From Chloroflexota bacterium (lineage in GTDB: Bacteria > Chloroflexota > Anaerolineae > UBA2200): DNA of 64,000 bases. Position 1 is the first letter of the stretch. The number at the start of each line of letters is the position of its first letter. Location of the stretch: contig JACIWX010000010.1 in the NCBI GenBank assembly GCA_014360755.1, positions 1 through 64,000 on the forward strand, written 5' to 3'. This document shows positions 1-8,675 of the stretch, piece by piece. The position numbers and the translations under genes were made by a program. The notes under the pieces are model-generated. The model did not search any database, was not told the origin of the DNA, and saw only the letters and a list, made by a program, of their open reading frames with translations.

Positions 1-162
1 GCAGGCTCAATGGCAAGCGCCGCTGTCCACGCTCCAGGGATCTTACACAGACCTGACAGGTCTTCAGGGCCTGTCAGGTCTAATCCATCCCGCTCCAGAC
101 GGAGCACAGTCCGCCGTATACGCTTGTCCATATTCTGTCCCCAAACTGAACTACACCCCAAG
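1..162. other. Left-edge intergenic stretch with a hairpin; no supported gene
   Basis: No convincing gene is visible. The only clear structure is a perfect 12-bp inverted repeat, AGACCTGACAGG at 49-60 and CCTGTCAGGTCT at 70-81, with a 9-base loop. No T-run follows, so it is not a typical intrinsic terminator; it may be a dispersed palindromic repeat. On the minus strand a frame is open from an ATG at 131 to the window edge (43 codons), with only a weak GGGGA upstream. It could be the start of a gene lying to the left, but no family is recognisable and I do not call it. Confidence 0.4.
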
Positions 163-169
163 CGCAGGT

Positions 170-301
170 GAGAGTGTTGAAAAAGCCCTTTCAATGTCAT
201 GCTGAACGAAGTGAAGCATCTCACGGTACTTGGGAAAATACGGCTAAAGTTACGCGAGACCCTTCGCTTTGCTCAGGGTGACAGGATTTTTCAACACTCT
301 C
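170..301 (+). mobile_element. MITE-like element, copy 1
   Basis: Miniature palindromic element with terminal inverted repeats GAGAGTGTTGAAAAA and TTTTTCAACACTCTC. It is flanked by a perfect 7-bp direct repeat CGCAGGT (163-169 and 302-308), as expected for a target-site duplication. The interior has two smaller fold-back arms, one around GTCATGCTGAACGAAGTGAA and one around CCTTCGCTTTGCTCAGGG. There is no coding capacity; short open frames inside are by-products of the repeat. It sits just upstream of the rnpB promoter. Confidence 0.85.
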
Positions 302-313
302 CGCAGGTATGGC

Positions 314-342
314 TTGCGGAAAAGCGATATTTATGGTATAAT
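314..342 (+). promoter_or_regulatory. Sigma70-type promoter of rnpB
   Basis: TTGCGG (314-319), a 17-base spacer and TATAAT (337-342). The RNase P RNA begins about 7 bases downstream, where a start site would be expected. The -35 lies 6 bases beyond the target duplication of MITE copy 1, so the element abuts but does not break the promoter. Confidence 0.75.
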
Positions 343-348
343 AAAGTT

Positions 349-790
349 GGTACCCGAGCGGGTCGGGCAATCGCGGGCTAGCGCATGTCGGCAGCATCCT
401 GCCCCCGCAGGAGCGTCGAAACGGCTGGCTCGAGGAAAGTCCGAGCTCCACAGAGCACGATGCTGGGTAACGCCCAGGCGGGGTGACCCGACGGCACAGT
501 GCAACAGAAAGCAGGTCGCCTTGTGGCGTGTTACGCCGCAGGGTAAGAGTGCAACGGTGGTGTAAGAGACCACCAGCGGGCCAGGTGACTGGTCCGGCTA
601 GGCAAACCCCATCGGGAGCAAGGTCAAACGGAGGGTGTCACGGCGCAAGCCGTGCCGGGGCTGCTCGTCCCGTTACCCTCGGGTAGACCGCTAGAGGCGG
701 TAGGTAACTGCCGCCCCAGAGAGATGATTGCCGTCCTGAGCAGTTTCCTGCCAGGATACAGAACTCGGCTTATAGACCCGGTCGGGTACC
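349..790 (+). ncRNA. rnpB: RNase P RNA (M1 RNA)
   Basis: This is the catalytic RNA of RNase P, which trims tRNA 5' leaders. The hallmark 5' P4 core GAGGAAAGTC is at 432-441. The ACAGAAA core box lies near 504-510 and the 3' core AGAACTCGGCTTATAGACC at about 761-779. The ends pair as helix P1, GGTACCCGA (349-357) with TCGGGTACC (782-790). At about 440 nt it is somewhat longer than the E. coli RNA (377 nt), but all core elements are recognisable. The exact 3' end is inferred from P1; no clear terminator follows. The 100 bases up to the mraZ promoter hold nothing else I can support. Confidence 0.93.
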
Positions 791-890
791 AAGCCAAGCA
801 CTGGCCAGGTAGAAGCCCTTACACCCCTACTTGGCGCCCAAAATAGTGTGTTCGAACCTTAAAATTTTGTGCGAAATCTCCCCTACCCCC

Positions 891-945
891 TTTACAAAAA
901 TGGGAAAATGTGGTAGAATATGGCAAGAAATGGGGCATTGTGGGG
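891..945 (+). promoter_or_regulatory. dcw promoter overlapped by an array of MraZ boxes
   Basis: A promoter is seen as TTTACA (891-896), a 17-base spacer and TAGAAT (914-919). Five TGG-starting pentamers follow one another with exact 10-base spacing at 901 (TGGGA), 911 (TGGTA), 921 (TGGCA), 931 (TGGGG) and 941 (TGGGG). MraZ of E. coli is known to bind TGGGN direct repeats separated by 5 bases, which is the same geometry. The array covers the -10 and the start-site region, so MraZ encoded just downstream would repress its own operon. Binding is inferred, not shown. Confidence 0.8.
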
Positions 946-999
946 AATTCAAGCCCGAAAACAGCCCCAAACGGAGCCCAGGTGGGAGATTTAGAACAA

Positions 1000-1437
1000 A
1001 TGTTCTTAGGCCGCTTCGAACACACGATTGATGACAAGGGCCGACTGACTATCCCAAGCCGGTATCGCACGGTGCTCTCTGCCGGGGTGGTGATTACGCG
1101 TGGCATTGATGGCTGCCTCTTTATCTTCCCCATTGCCCGATGGGAGCAGCTATCGGAAAAACTGGAGCAATTCCCTACCATTACGCAGGACGAATCCCGT
1201 TCTTTGGTCCGTTTCTTCTTCACCGAAGCGATTGATTGCGTGCCCGACAAACAGGGACGCATTTTGATCCCCACCTACCTCCGTGAATATGCTCAACTAC
1301 GCGACACTGTGATTGTCGCTGGAGTGCGTGACCATTTGGAAGTCTGGAACCCCGAAGCCTATGCCCAGGATAACGCCAGGCTGGAGAAGGAAGTGCGCGC
1401 CTTTGCCACGACGTTGAGCCAACAAAGAATCCTATGA
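1000..1437 (+). CDS. mraZ: MraZ, transcriptional regulator of the dcw cluster
   Basis: AbrB-like DNA-binding protein of 145 residues, first gene of most dcw clusters, which autoregulates cell-wall and division genes. The N-terminus [19 protein letters not shown] and a second internal repeat ([16 protein letters not shown]) are the two MraZ half-domains. The start chosen is the ATG preceded by GGGAG at 984-988; a longer frame from 910 would put 30 unrelated residues before the conserved start. The stop overlaps the rsmH start (ATGA). The matching box array lies directly upstream. Confidence 0.96.
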   Translation: MFLGRFEHTIDDKGRLTIPSRYRTVLSAGVVITRGIDGCLFIFPIARWEQLSEKLEQFPTITQDESRSLVRFFFTEAIDCVPDKQGRILIPTYLREYAQLRDTVIVAGVRDHLEVWNPEAYAQDNARLEKEVRAFATTLSQQRIL

Positions 1438-2321
1438 GTGACCATGAACCGGTACTTTATGCAGAGGCGATGGCTTTGCTCTCTCCATGCCCAGGAGGCA
1501 CATACATTGATGGCACGGTAGGCGCTGGGGGGCATGCCAGGGGTATCCTGGAGCGATCAAGCCCTGATGGCCGTTTATTGGGCATTGACCTGGATGTAGA
1601 TGCCCTGCAACTGGCTCAGCAGGTGCTTGCAGGCTACGGTGCACGGGTAACGTTGGTCCATGGCAGTTTCGCGCAAGTCGGTACCATTGCCCGTGAGCGT
1701 GGTTTTTACCCCGCGGATGGGGTGTTGCTAGATTTGGGACTTTCGACGATGCAGTTGGCTGCACCGGAGCGGGGTTTTTCTTTTCAGTTGGATGGACCTT
1801 TGGATATGCGCTTCGATCGGTCAGCAGAGGTTACAGCGGCTGACTTGGTCAATACGCTAGCGGAGGACGAATTGGCGGATATCCTGTACCGCTATGGCGA
1901 GGAGAGGAGGTCCAGGCGTATTGCGCGCGCCATTGTCCAGGCACGCCCCTTGTACACCACGACAGAATTGGCGCAACTGGTCGCGCGGGTGATCAGGCGC
2001 AGGGGACGCATCCATCCCGCCACTCGGACGTTCCAGGCACTGCGCATAGCGGTCAACAGGGAGTTGGAAGCGCTTGCCCAAGGGCTGGAGCAGGCGGTAG
2101 AGGTATTGGCTCCAGGAGGGCGGCTGGTGGTGATTGCCTTTCATTCTCTTGAGGATCGCATCGTGAAGAATTATTTTCGCGCGCAAAGCAAAGGGAATAG
2201 CGGCAAGCAGGGTCCAATGTTGCGCATCCTGACGCCGCACCCCGTTCGCCCTTCTCGTGAGGAGCAGGAACGGAACCCGCGCAGCCGCAGTGCTCGGCTG
2301 CGGGCAGCAGAAAAGCTCTAG
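1434..2321 (+). CDS. rsmH: 16S rRNA (cytosine-1402-N4)-methyltransferase
   Basis: RsmH (formerly MraW) uses SAM to methylate C1402 of 16S rRNA in the ribosomal P site. The 295-residue protein is close to the usual 300-315. The N-terminal [10 protein letters not shown] and the SAM loop [10 protein letters not shown] are typical, followed by the D-x-D strand [10 protein letters not shown]. Near the C-terminus [13 protein letters not shown] is the signature of the family, and the basic tail [16 protein letters not shown] is also characteristic. It overlaps mraZ by 4 bases, implying translational coupling. A MITE begins 10 bases after the stop. Confidence 0.97.
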   Translation: MSDHEPVLYAEAMALLSPCPGGTYIDGTVGAGGHARGILERSSPDGRLLGIDLDVDALQLAQQVLAGYGARVTLVHGSFAQVGTIARERGFYPADGVLLDLGLSTMQLAAPERGFSFQLDGPLDMRFDRSAEVTAADLVNTLAEDELADILYRYGEERRSRRIARAIVQARPLYTTTELAQLVARVIRRRGRIHPATRTFQALRIAVNRELEALAQGLEQAVEVLAPGGRLVVIAFHSLEDRIVKNYFRAQSKGNSGKQGPMLRILTPHPVRPSREEQERNPRSRSARLRAAEKL

Positions 2322-2331
2322 CACGGGCTAT

Positions 2332-2485
2332 GAGAGTGTTGAAAAAGCCCTTTCAGTGTCATGCTGAACGAAGTGAAGCATCTCACAGTACTTGGGAAAA
2401 TACGGCTAAAGTTACGCGAGACCCCTTCGTTGCACTCAGGGCAGGCTCTTCGCTTGCTCAGGGTGACAAGATTTTCAACACTCTC
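2332..2485 (+). mobile_element. MITE-like element, copy 2
   Basis: Same element as copy 1, 154 bp. Ends are GAGAGTGTTGAAAA and TTTTCAACACTCTC, flanked by a 6-bp direct repeat GGCTAT (2326-2331 and 2486-2491). It is longer because the right fold-back arm carries an internal partial duplication (CTTCGTTGCACTCAGGGCAGG next to a second CTTCGC..CTCAGGG unit). It separates rsmH from ftsL inside the dcw operon and could act as an mRNA hairpin. Confidence 0.83.
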
Positions 2486-2511
2486 GGCTATAGAGAAAAG
2501 CGAGGGTGATG

Positions 2512-3051
2512 ATGTCGTCTCATCGCACGATGGCAGCGCAAGGCGAGCCTTTATTGGAAGGGGTGGTGTCTCGTGATGCCGTAGACAGGCATGTCACAGG
2601 CACTCTTACAAGCAAGGCGATGCTGCGCCAATCCTCCGAAGTCTCGCCGTGGTTTTATGTTCTGGCTTTGCTGTGCCTTGTCAGCCTGCTGGCATTTCTT
2701 TATCTCGCACTAGCCAACTATGTGGCATGTGAAATGGACGAGACAGCGATATTAGAGGAAAAAATCCAGAAGACGAAGGACGCCAATAACAAACTTCGGC
2801 TGGAGATCGTGCTCAAGGAAGACCCGGTGCGCATTCAACAAGAGGCAAAGCAGATGGGTTTTGCGGAAGCGCAGCGCGTAGAGTACCTGGAAGTAGTGCT
2901 GGACGAGCCGGCAGCAAGTCCCGCGAGCAGCGGTCAACAATTGTCAGTGACGGGCGCTTCTTCTGCGCCAGGCTGGTGGGACAACATGGTGCGCCAATTT
3001 CGGGATTGGGTAGCGAGTGTGAGGGAGACCGAGCCACGCGATAGCCCGTAG
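2512..3051 (+). CDS. ftsL: FtsL-like cell-division membrane protein
   Basis: Small bitopic protein of 179 residues placed where ftsL belongs, between rsmH and ftsI. It has a cytoplasmic N-terminus of about 45 residues, one hydrophobic helix (WFYVLALLCLVSLLAFLYLA) and then a charged, heptad-like stretch (ILEEKIQKTKDANNKLRLEI) typical of the FtsL/DivIC coiled coil. A Pro/Ser-rich tail follows. FtsL works with FtsQ and FtsB as a scaffold for FtsW and FtsI. The start is one of three consecutive start codons (GTG 2506, ATG 2509, ATG 2512); GAGGG at 2502-2506 best fits the last. FtsL is poorly conserved, so the call leans on topology and position. Confidence 0.75.
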   Translation: MSSHRTMAAQGEPLLEGVVSRDAVDRHVTGTLTSKAMLRQSSEVSPWFYVLALLCLVSLLAFLYLALANYVACEMDETAILEEKIQKTKDANNKLRLEIVLKEDPVRIQQEAKQMGFAEAQRVEYLEVVLDEPAASPASSGQQLSVTGASSAPGWWDNMVRQFRDWVASVRETEPRDSP

Positions 3052-3060
3052 AGCAACAGG

Positions 3061-4767
3061 ATGAGGGTCAATATGCACATGGATGCACCGATACAAGGCC
3101 AACTGTACCGCCGAGCGTTTGCGCTGGCGGCGCTCCTATTGATCGTTGTGGCTGTTGCTGTGGGCAGGCTAGCCTACCTGCAATTCCATCGGCCGCCCTG
3201 GGTTCGCCCGAATGACGAAGCCCAGCCGATTACGTTGCCTGCCCATCGTGGGAACATTTACGATGCCCATGGGTATCTATTAGCAGTAGATGCGACGGTG
3301 TATGACATCGAAGCGATGTCCGATCAGATTACGGACCGGCGCAAGGTTGCTCAGGTATTAGCGCCCCTGTTGCAAGAGCCGGCAGAAGAGCTGCAGCGCT
3401 TGCTGCAAAGTAAGAGCGGGAAAATACACTTGAAACGTGTGTTCAGGGAAGAAGTGGTCAAAAGCATCCAGGATCTGGGTTTACCAGGTGTGCTGGTCAT
3501 CCCGAAACCGGGCCGCGTCTATCCGCATGAGGAATTGGCAGCTTCAGTGCTGGGCTTTGTCAATGACGAAGGGAAGGCGAGCTATGGTGTAGAAGCATAC
3601 TACGATCAGTTCCTGGAAGGAAAGGCAGGCTCACGTGTGGTGGAGCGGGATGCTATGGGTTGCCTGAGGTACAAAGTGCAACCAGCACGTGATGGCACGG
3701 ATTTGTATTTGACGCTGGACCGAAACGTACAGTGGATCGTAGAGGAGGTTCTAGCCAAAGCCGTAGAGGAGAACCAGGCGAAGAAGGGCATAGCGATTGT
3801 GATGGACCCCCAAACAGGTGCCATCCTTGCGATGGCTGTATATCCAACGTACGATCCGAACACGCGTGAAGTCGTGGATGAGAATGTGTATATGAACAGT
3901 GCCATCAGTGAGCCCTACGAGCCAGGATCGGTGTTCAAGATCGTCACCATTGTTTCGGCTCTGGATGCGGGGGTCATTACCCCGTCGAGCACCTATTACG
4001 ATCAGGGGCGGATTGTGGTAGGGGGGCGCGTCATCAGCAACGCAAATGAGGCAGCGTACGGCCAGACCACGATGACGGATTTGCTGGCACATTCTTTGAA
4101 CGTAGGTGCTGCCCACGTGAGTATGAAATTGGGCGCGCGCAAGTTCTATGACTATGTGGAGCGTTTTGGCTTTGGCCAACTGACCGGTGTGGACCTGGCT
4201 TATGAGCTTACTGGGTGGGTGCGGCAGCCAGGCGACAGGGACTGGCACGAATCGGATTTGGGGACCAATTCTTTTGGACAGGGTCTTGCCGCAACTCCGC
4301 TGCAAATGCTCTGTGCGGTGGCGGCGGTAGCCAATCAGGGCGTTATGATGCGTCCGCACGTTGTGGCGCGCATTGTGGATGGCGACAGGATAACGGAGAT
4401 TCCACCACAAGTGGCGGGGCGCGTCGTGTCCGCGGAGGCAGCCGCCCAGGTAACGGAGATGCTCGTATACGCGGTGGACAATGTCCTTACACTGGCTGCT
4501 ATCCCTGGGTACAGAGTGGCTGGGAAAAGTGGCACATCACAGATCGCTATGCCGAGTGGCGACTACGATCCAGAGGCAACTATCGCCTCGTTTGCCGGCT
4601 ATGTACCGGCGGATGATCCCAGGTTGGCGATATTGGTAATCCTGCATCGCCCAGAGAAGGAACATTGGGGCATCAAGGCGGCTGCACCTGCCTTCCGGGA
4701 AATTGCCCAGCGGCTTCTCGCGCTGCTCGCAGTACCGCCAGATCAAGTGCGGCTGAGCATGCAATAG
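3061..4767 (+). CDS. ftsI: Penicillin-binding protein, FtsI/SpoVD type peptidoglycan transpeptidase
   Basis: Class B PBP (568 residues) that crosslinks septal peptidoglycan with FtsW. An N-terminal membrane anchor (FALAALLLIVVAVAVGRLAYL) is followed by the dimerisation/pedestal domain (PAHRGNIYDAHGYLLA) and the transpeptidase domain. Active-site motifs are complete: S290-V-F-K293 in EPGSVFK, S345-L-N347, and K489-S-G-T. No C-terminal PASTA repeats are present, so it is closer to FtsI than to SpoVD. It starts 9 bases after ftsL and is followed by murF after 10 bases; murE, which usually lies between, is absent. Confidence 0.95.
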   Translation: MRVNMHMDAPIQGQLYRRAFALAALLLIVVAVAVGRLAYLQFHRPPWVRPNDEAQPITLPAHRGNIYDAHGYLLAVDATVYDIEAMSDQITDRRKVAQVLAPLLQEPAEELQRLLQSKSGKIHLKRVFREEVVKSIQDLGLPGVLVIPKPGRVYPHEELAASVLGFVNDEGKASYGVEAYYDQFLEGKAGSRVVERDAMGCLRYKVQPARDGTDLYLTLDRNVQWIVEEVLAKAVEENQAKKGIAIVMDPQTGAILAMAVYPTYDPNTREVVDENVYMNSAISEPYEPGSVFKIVTIVSALDAGVITPSSTYYDQGRIVVGGRVISNANEAAYGQTTMTDLLAHSLNVGAAHVSMKLGARKFYDYVERFGFGQLTGVDLAYELTGWVRQPGDRDWHESDLGTNSFGQGLAATPLQMLCAVAAVANQGVMMRPHVVARIVDGDRITEIPPQVAGRVVSAEAAAQVTEMLVYAVDNVLTLAAIPGYRVAGKSGTSQIAMPSGDYDPEATIASFAGYVPADDPRLAILVILHRPEKEHWGIKAAAPAFREIAQRLLALLAVPPDQVRLSMQ

Positions 4768-4777
4768 GGTTTGGAGC

Positions 4778-6205
4778 ATGGCACTGACGCTTGGAGACCT
4801 GTGGAATGCATTGGGCAAAGGGCTTTGGCCCTGGGAGGATACGGCGGAGGTGGCTTTTCGTGATGTGGTCATTGATTCCCGTGCCGCCGTAGAGGGCTGT
4901 CTTTTTGTGGCTCTGCCTGGGGAGCACACCGATGGCCATTTGTATGTCGCCGATGCTTTTCGTCGCGGGGCACGGGCAGCGCTCGTGCATCGCGCAGTAG
5001 CAGAGTGTGGGACTCTGATTGATGTCGGGAAGGCGCCTGATGCCGCTTCGCCGTTCTCATGGCCCGTATGTTTTCTAGTGCCGAACACCTTGGCTAGCCT
5101 TCAGGCTCTTGCTGCTTACTGGCGTAGGAAGCATACGCAGTGTCATGTAGTGGGTGTCACAGGCAGTGTGGGGAAAACGACCACGAAGGGATTGATCGCT
5201 GCAGTGCTGCGGCAGCGTTTCTGCACTTTATCAAGTCCAGAGAATTACAACAACGAAGTAGGCTTGCCATTGTCTGTGCTGCGCTTGCATTCTGGCGTGG
5301 AGTGGCTGGTCCAGGAAATGGGCATGTACGATGTAGGTGAGATCACCCTGCTGGCGAAGATTGCCTTGCCAGAAGTGGGGGTGGTGACCAATGTCGGTCC
5401 TACGCACCTTGAGCGTCTGGGGACCATTGAGCGGATCGCACAGGCGAAGGCAGAACTGGTGCAGGCTTTGCCGCCCGATGGTTTGGCGGTGCTGAATGGA
5501 GATGATGAACGGGTGCGCGCCATGGCTTCGTTGACCCCGGCGAGAAAGGTGCTCTATTACGGTTTGGAGCCGCACAATGACCTATGGGCGGATGAAATCC
5601 AGACGCGTGGCCTGGAGGGGCTGTGGCTGCGTTTCCATTTTGGGGGCCAATCTGTGCCGGCGCGCCTGCCGCTATTAGGACGACACAGTGTGCACAGTGC
5701 CTTGGCTGCTGCCGCCGTTGGGCTGAGCCAAGGGCTGACCTGGGAGGAAATCATCGCTGGCTTGCAGGACAGGTCGGCACAAGTGCGGCTCATTGTTGTG
5801 CCAGGTATCCATGGCACGACTATCCTGGATGATACCTACAATGCTAGCCCGGCTTCTACGCTGGCTGCGCTCAACCTCTTGGCGGAGATGGATGGGCGCA
5901 AGGTTGCCGTTCTCGGCGGTATGCTGGAATTGGGCAGCTATGAGGAGGAAGGGCATCGCCTGGTTGGGCGACGCGCGGCAGATGTAGCCTCTGTGTTGGT
6001 TACAGTTGGACGGTTGGGGCGTCTGATTGCCGAAGAGGCGCTGGCTGCAGGCATGCCGCCTGCGGCAGTATATGCTGTTGCGGATAACGAGGAAGCCGTG
6101 GAGGTCTTGCGGCAAATTCTGGCTGAAGGAGATTTTGTCCTGGTGAAGGGATCGCGGGGGATCGCCATGGAACATATCGTAGCCAAATTAGCGAGGAGTG
6201 AATGA
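4778..6205 (+). CDS. murF: UDP-N-acetylmuramoyl-tripeptide--D-alanyl-D-alanine ligase
   Basis: Cytoplasmic ATP-dependent Mur ligase that adds D-Ala-D-Ala to UDP-MurNAc-tripeptide. The P-loop GVTGSVGKTTTK lies around residues 126-137. The MurF-specific NYNNEVGLPL, the EMGMYDVGEI stretch and the C-terminal DDTYNASPAS and GSRGIAME motifs distinguish it from MurE. The length, 475 residues, is normal. Its stop overlaps the mraY start (ATGA), with GAGGAG just upstream serving mraY. Confidence 0.96.
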   Translation: MALTLGDLWNALGKGLWPWEDTAEVAFRDVVIDSRAAVEGCLFVALPGEHTDGHLYVADAFRRGARAALVHRAVAECGTLIDVGKAPDAASPFSWPVCFLVPNTLASLQALAAYWRRKHTQCHVVGVTGSVGKTTTKGLIAAVLRQRFCTLSSPENYNNEVGLPLSVLRLHSGVEWLVQEMGMYDVGEITLLAKIALPEVGVVTNVGPTHLERLGTIERIAQAKAELVQALPPDGLAVLNGDDERVRAMASLTPARKVLYYGLEPHNDLWADEIQTRGLEGLWLRFHFGGQSVPARLPLLGRHSVHSALAAAAVGLSQGLTWEEIIAGLQDRSAQVRLIVVPGIHGTTILDDTYNASPASTLAALNLLAEMDGRKVAVLGGMLELGSYEEEGHRLVGRRAADVASVLVTVGRLGRLIAEEALAAGMPPAAVYAVADNEEAVEVLRQILAEGDFVLVKGSRGIAMEHIVAKLARSE

Positions 6206-7164
6206 TGGCCCAAGCACTTTTGTGGGGCAGTGTCTCGTTTTTGCTGGCGGTGCTCAGCGGCGGCCCGTTGATCCGATTGTTGCGGCGCTATCGCATTGGC
6301 AAGACCATCCGCATTGACGGTCCTGCCAGGCATCAGGTGAAGATGGGCACTCCGACCATGGGCGGGCTGATGATCCTCGTCCCCGTGCTCTTGGTTACCG
6401 TGCTGACCAATTTGGTGGGGCGTTATTCGATGCTGATGCCGCTGGGCGTGATGGTAGCCTACGGCTTGCTCGGTATCTATGATGATTGGTGCGGCATCCA
6501 TGACCGGCAGGGGGTGGGCATGTTAGCGCGGCTCAAGTTCCCCTGGCAGGTCTTTATTGGGCTATTGGCTGCATTGGGATTGCGCTTTATCCTGGATCTG
6601 GGAGGCATGGCGGTGCCTACCTTCCCCCAGGAGTTCGATATCGGTTGGTGGTATGTGCCGGTGGCTACTTTCTTGATCGTGGGCACTGCCAATGCGGTTA
6701 ACCTAGCCGATGGCTTGGATGGCTTGGCAGGAGGGACAAGTGCCATCGCGTATATCGCCTATGGGGTCATTGCCTATTTGCAGAACCAGATTTACCTGGC
6801 CACCTTTTGCTTCACCATGGTTGGCGCCATCCTGGCTTTTCTGTGGTACAACGCCTACCCGGCAGAACTGTTCATGGGCGATGTGGGCTCGATGGCATTG
6901 GGGGCAACGCTGGCTACGGTCGCCCTGATGACCGAGCAGTGGCTTCTGCTAGCCGTGGTTGGCATTGTCTTTGTCGCTGAGGCGCTGTCTGACATCTTGC
7001 AAGTGGGCTATTTCAAGTTGACCCACGGCAAGCGGCTGTTCAAGATGGCTCCATTGCACCACCATTTCGAATTGTTGGGGTGGTCGGAAGTGCAGATTAC
7101 GCAGCGTTTCTGGCTGATTGCCATTCTAGCGGCGATGGTGGGCATTGCCCTGGCGCTGTGGTGA
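6202..7164 (+). CDS. mraY: Phospho-N-acetylmuramoyl-pentapeptide transferase
   Basis: Integral membrane enzyme that transfers phospho-MurNAc-pentapeptide to undecaprenyl phosphate, forming lipid I. The 320-residue protein has about ten hydrophobic helices. Conserved family motifs are KMGTPTMGGLM, the aspartate pair in YDDWCG, NAVNLADGLDGLAGG, FMGDVGSMALGA and the histidine cluster APLHHHFELLGW. Two ATGs are adjacent (6202 and 6205); the first overlaps the murF stop. The stop overlaps the GTG start of murD. Confidence 0.97.
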   Translation: MMAQALLWGSVSFLLAVLSGGPLIRLLRRYRIGKTIRIDGPARHQVKMGTPTMGGLMILVPVLLVTVLTNLVGRYSMLMPLGVMVAYGLLGIYDDWCGIHDRQGVGMLARLKFPWQVFIGLLAALGLRFILDLGGMAVPTFPQEFDIGWWYVPVATFLIVGTANAVNLADGLDGLAGGTSAIAYIAYGVIAYLQNQIYLATFCFTMVGAILAFLWYNAYPAELFMGDVGSMALGATLATVALMTEQWLLLAVVGIVFVAEALSDILQVGYFKLTHGKRLFKMAPLHHHFELLGWSEVQITQRFWLIAILAAMVGIALALW

Positions 7165-8675
7165 CAGCAGCACTGGTTATCGAGGGAAAACCTGACGTGG
7201 ATACAGCGCGATTGGATGCAATCCATGAGTGGAATCTAAAGGGCAAGCGGGCGACGGTGCTGGGTCTGGGCCGTGAGGGCACCGCTTTGACACGCTTCCT
7301 GGTCGAGCAAGGTGCCCATGTCGCGGTCAGCGACTTGAAGGATGCGGCGGGCTTGCAGCAGGCTTTGGCGCAACTATCCGACTTGCCCGTGCGCTATTTC
7401 CTAGGTGGCCATCCGCTGGAGATATTAGATTGCGATGTATTGTTCGTCAGCCCAGGCATACCACTGGATGCGCCGATTGTGGTAGAAGCCAGGCGTCGTG
7501 GCTTGACGCTGAGCAGTGAAACGCGTCTTTTCTGCCGTCTCTGCCCTGCTGTCATCATTGGCATCACCGGATCGAGTGGCAAGACAACGACTGCAACCTT
7601 GGTTGCCAAGATGTTGGAAAAGGGCGGGCATACGGTGCACTTGGGTGGCAATATCGGCAATCCGCTCATTAACCGGCTACCTTGGATACGGCCAAGTGAC
7701 GTAGTGGTGATGGAACTGTCCAGTTTCCAGTTGGACTTTTTCGGGCCCGTGTTGGATGCAGAGCCGCACAGCGATTTGGCCAGCCCGCTTTTCCCACCAG
7801 GAGGCTGGAGCCCGCCAATTGCGGCAGTGCTGAATGTCACACCGAACCATCTGGATCGCCACCCAACCATGGAAGCCTACATCGCTGCCAAAGCGAAAAT
7901 CGTGCGCTATCAGCGCCTGCAGGATTATGCTTTGCTCAATAAGGATGACACGGTGGCACAAGGTTTTGCCCCCTCTTGCCCGGGCAAGGTTGCTTTTTTC
8001 AGTTTGCGGGGGCAAGTACCGCTGGGCGCTTACCTGAATGGGGATGACCTAGTGTTGCGCAACGAGGATGGCGAAGTTACGGTATGCTCCATTGGCGAGA
8101 TACAGCTGCGCGGGTGGCACAATGTGGCGAACGTGTTGGCAGCTTGTGCCCTGGCGCAGCTCTGCGCCGTGCCGGTGCCAGCGATGGCTGAGGTGGCTCG
8201 AACCTTTGCCGGCGTGGAGCATCGCCTGGAACCCGTGTGTGAGTGGCGTGGGGTGTGGTATTACAATGATTCCATTGCCACTTCACCGGAAAGGGCGATC
8301 GCGGCACTGAACTCTTTTGCAGAACCGATTGTGCTGCTTGCTGGCGGGCGTGATAAGCATTTGCCGTGGACAGAATGGGCGGAGCGGGTGCGGCAGAAAG
8401 TGGTCCATGTCATTCTCTTTGGCGAGGCAGCTGCGTTGATTGAACGGGAACTGCGCAAGTTGGGCGATCAGGCACCGCCTATTCATCATGCCGAGAGCTT
8501 GGCTCACGCGGTGAAACTGGCTGAGGAACTAGCCCAACCAGGCCAGGTAGTGCTCTTTTCACCTGGCGGGACGAGTTTTGATGCTTTTCGGGATTATGCC
8601 GAGCGGGGAGAAACCTTTAAGCGTCTGGTGCACAACTTGTGCCGTACAGACGGCAGCGGTCAAGAGGAATCGTGA
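7161..8675 (+). CDS. murD: UDP-N-acetylmuramoylalanine--D-glutamate ligase
   Basis: Adds D-Glu to UDP-MurNAc-Ala. Visible motifs are VLGLGREG (UDP-binding Rossmann start), the ATP loop GITGSSGKTTT, ELSSFQLD, NVTPNHLDRH and YNDSIATSPE. I chose the GTG that overlaps the mraY stop (GTGA), giving 504 residues; a longer frame from 7080 would overlap mraY by 85 bases. The protein is longer than the usual 450, partly because of about 20 extra residues (AEPHSDLASPLFPPGG region) between ELSSFQLD and NVTPNHLD. The last two bases of its TGA stop are the first bases of MITE copy 3. Confidence 0.95.
   Translation: MTAALVIEGKPDVDTARLDAIHEWNLKGKRATVLGLGREGTALTRFLVEQGAHVAVSDLKDAAGLQQALAQLSDLPVRYFLGGHPLEILDCDVLFVSPGIPLDAPIVVEARRRGLTLSSETRLFCRLCPAVIIGITGSSGKTTTATLVAKMLEKGGHTVHLGGNIGNPLINRLPWIRPSDVVVMELSSFQLDFFGPVLDAEPHSDLASPLFPPGGWSPPIAAVLNVTPNHLDRHPTMEAYIAAKAKIVRYQRLQDYALLNKDDTVAQGFAPSCPGKVAFFSLRGQVPLGAYLNGDDLVLRNEDGEVTVCSIGEIQLRGWHNVANVLAACALAQLCAVPVPAMAEVARTFAGVEHRLEPVCEWRGVWYYNDSIATSPERAIAALNSFAEPIVLLAGGRDKHLPWTEWAERVRQKVVHVILFGEAAALIERELRKLGDQAPPIHHAESLAHAVKLAEELAQPGQVVLFSPGGTSFDAFRDYAERGETFKRLVHNLCRTDGSGQEES

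Noticed and set aside
199-381. Open frames inside MITE copies, e.g. a peptide starting MLNEVKHL at 199 and again at 2361
   Set aside because: They arise from the repeat sequence itself, recur with each copy and have no ribosome site; spurious proteins of a mobile repeat.
910-999. N-terminal extension of MraZ
   Set aside because: It reads through the promoter and MraZ boxes; the conserved MFLGRFEHT start has its own GGGAG.
7080-7160. Upstream extension of murD overlapping mraY by 85 bases
   Set aside because: The extension has no family similarity; the GTG at 7161 overlaps the mraY stop in the pattern used across this cluster.
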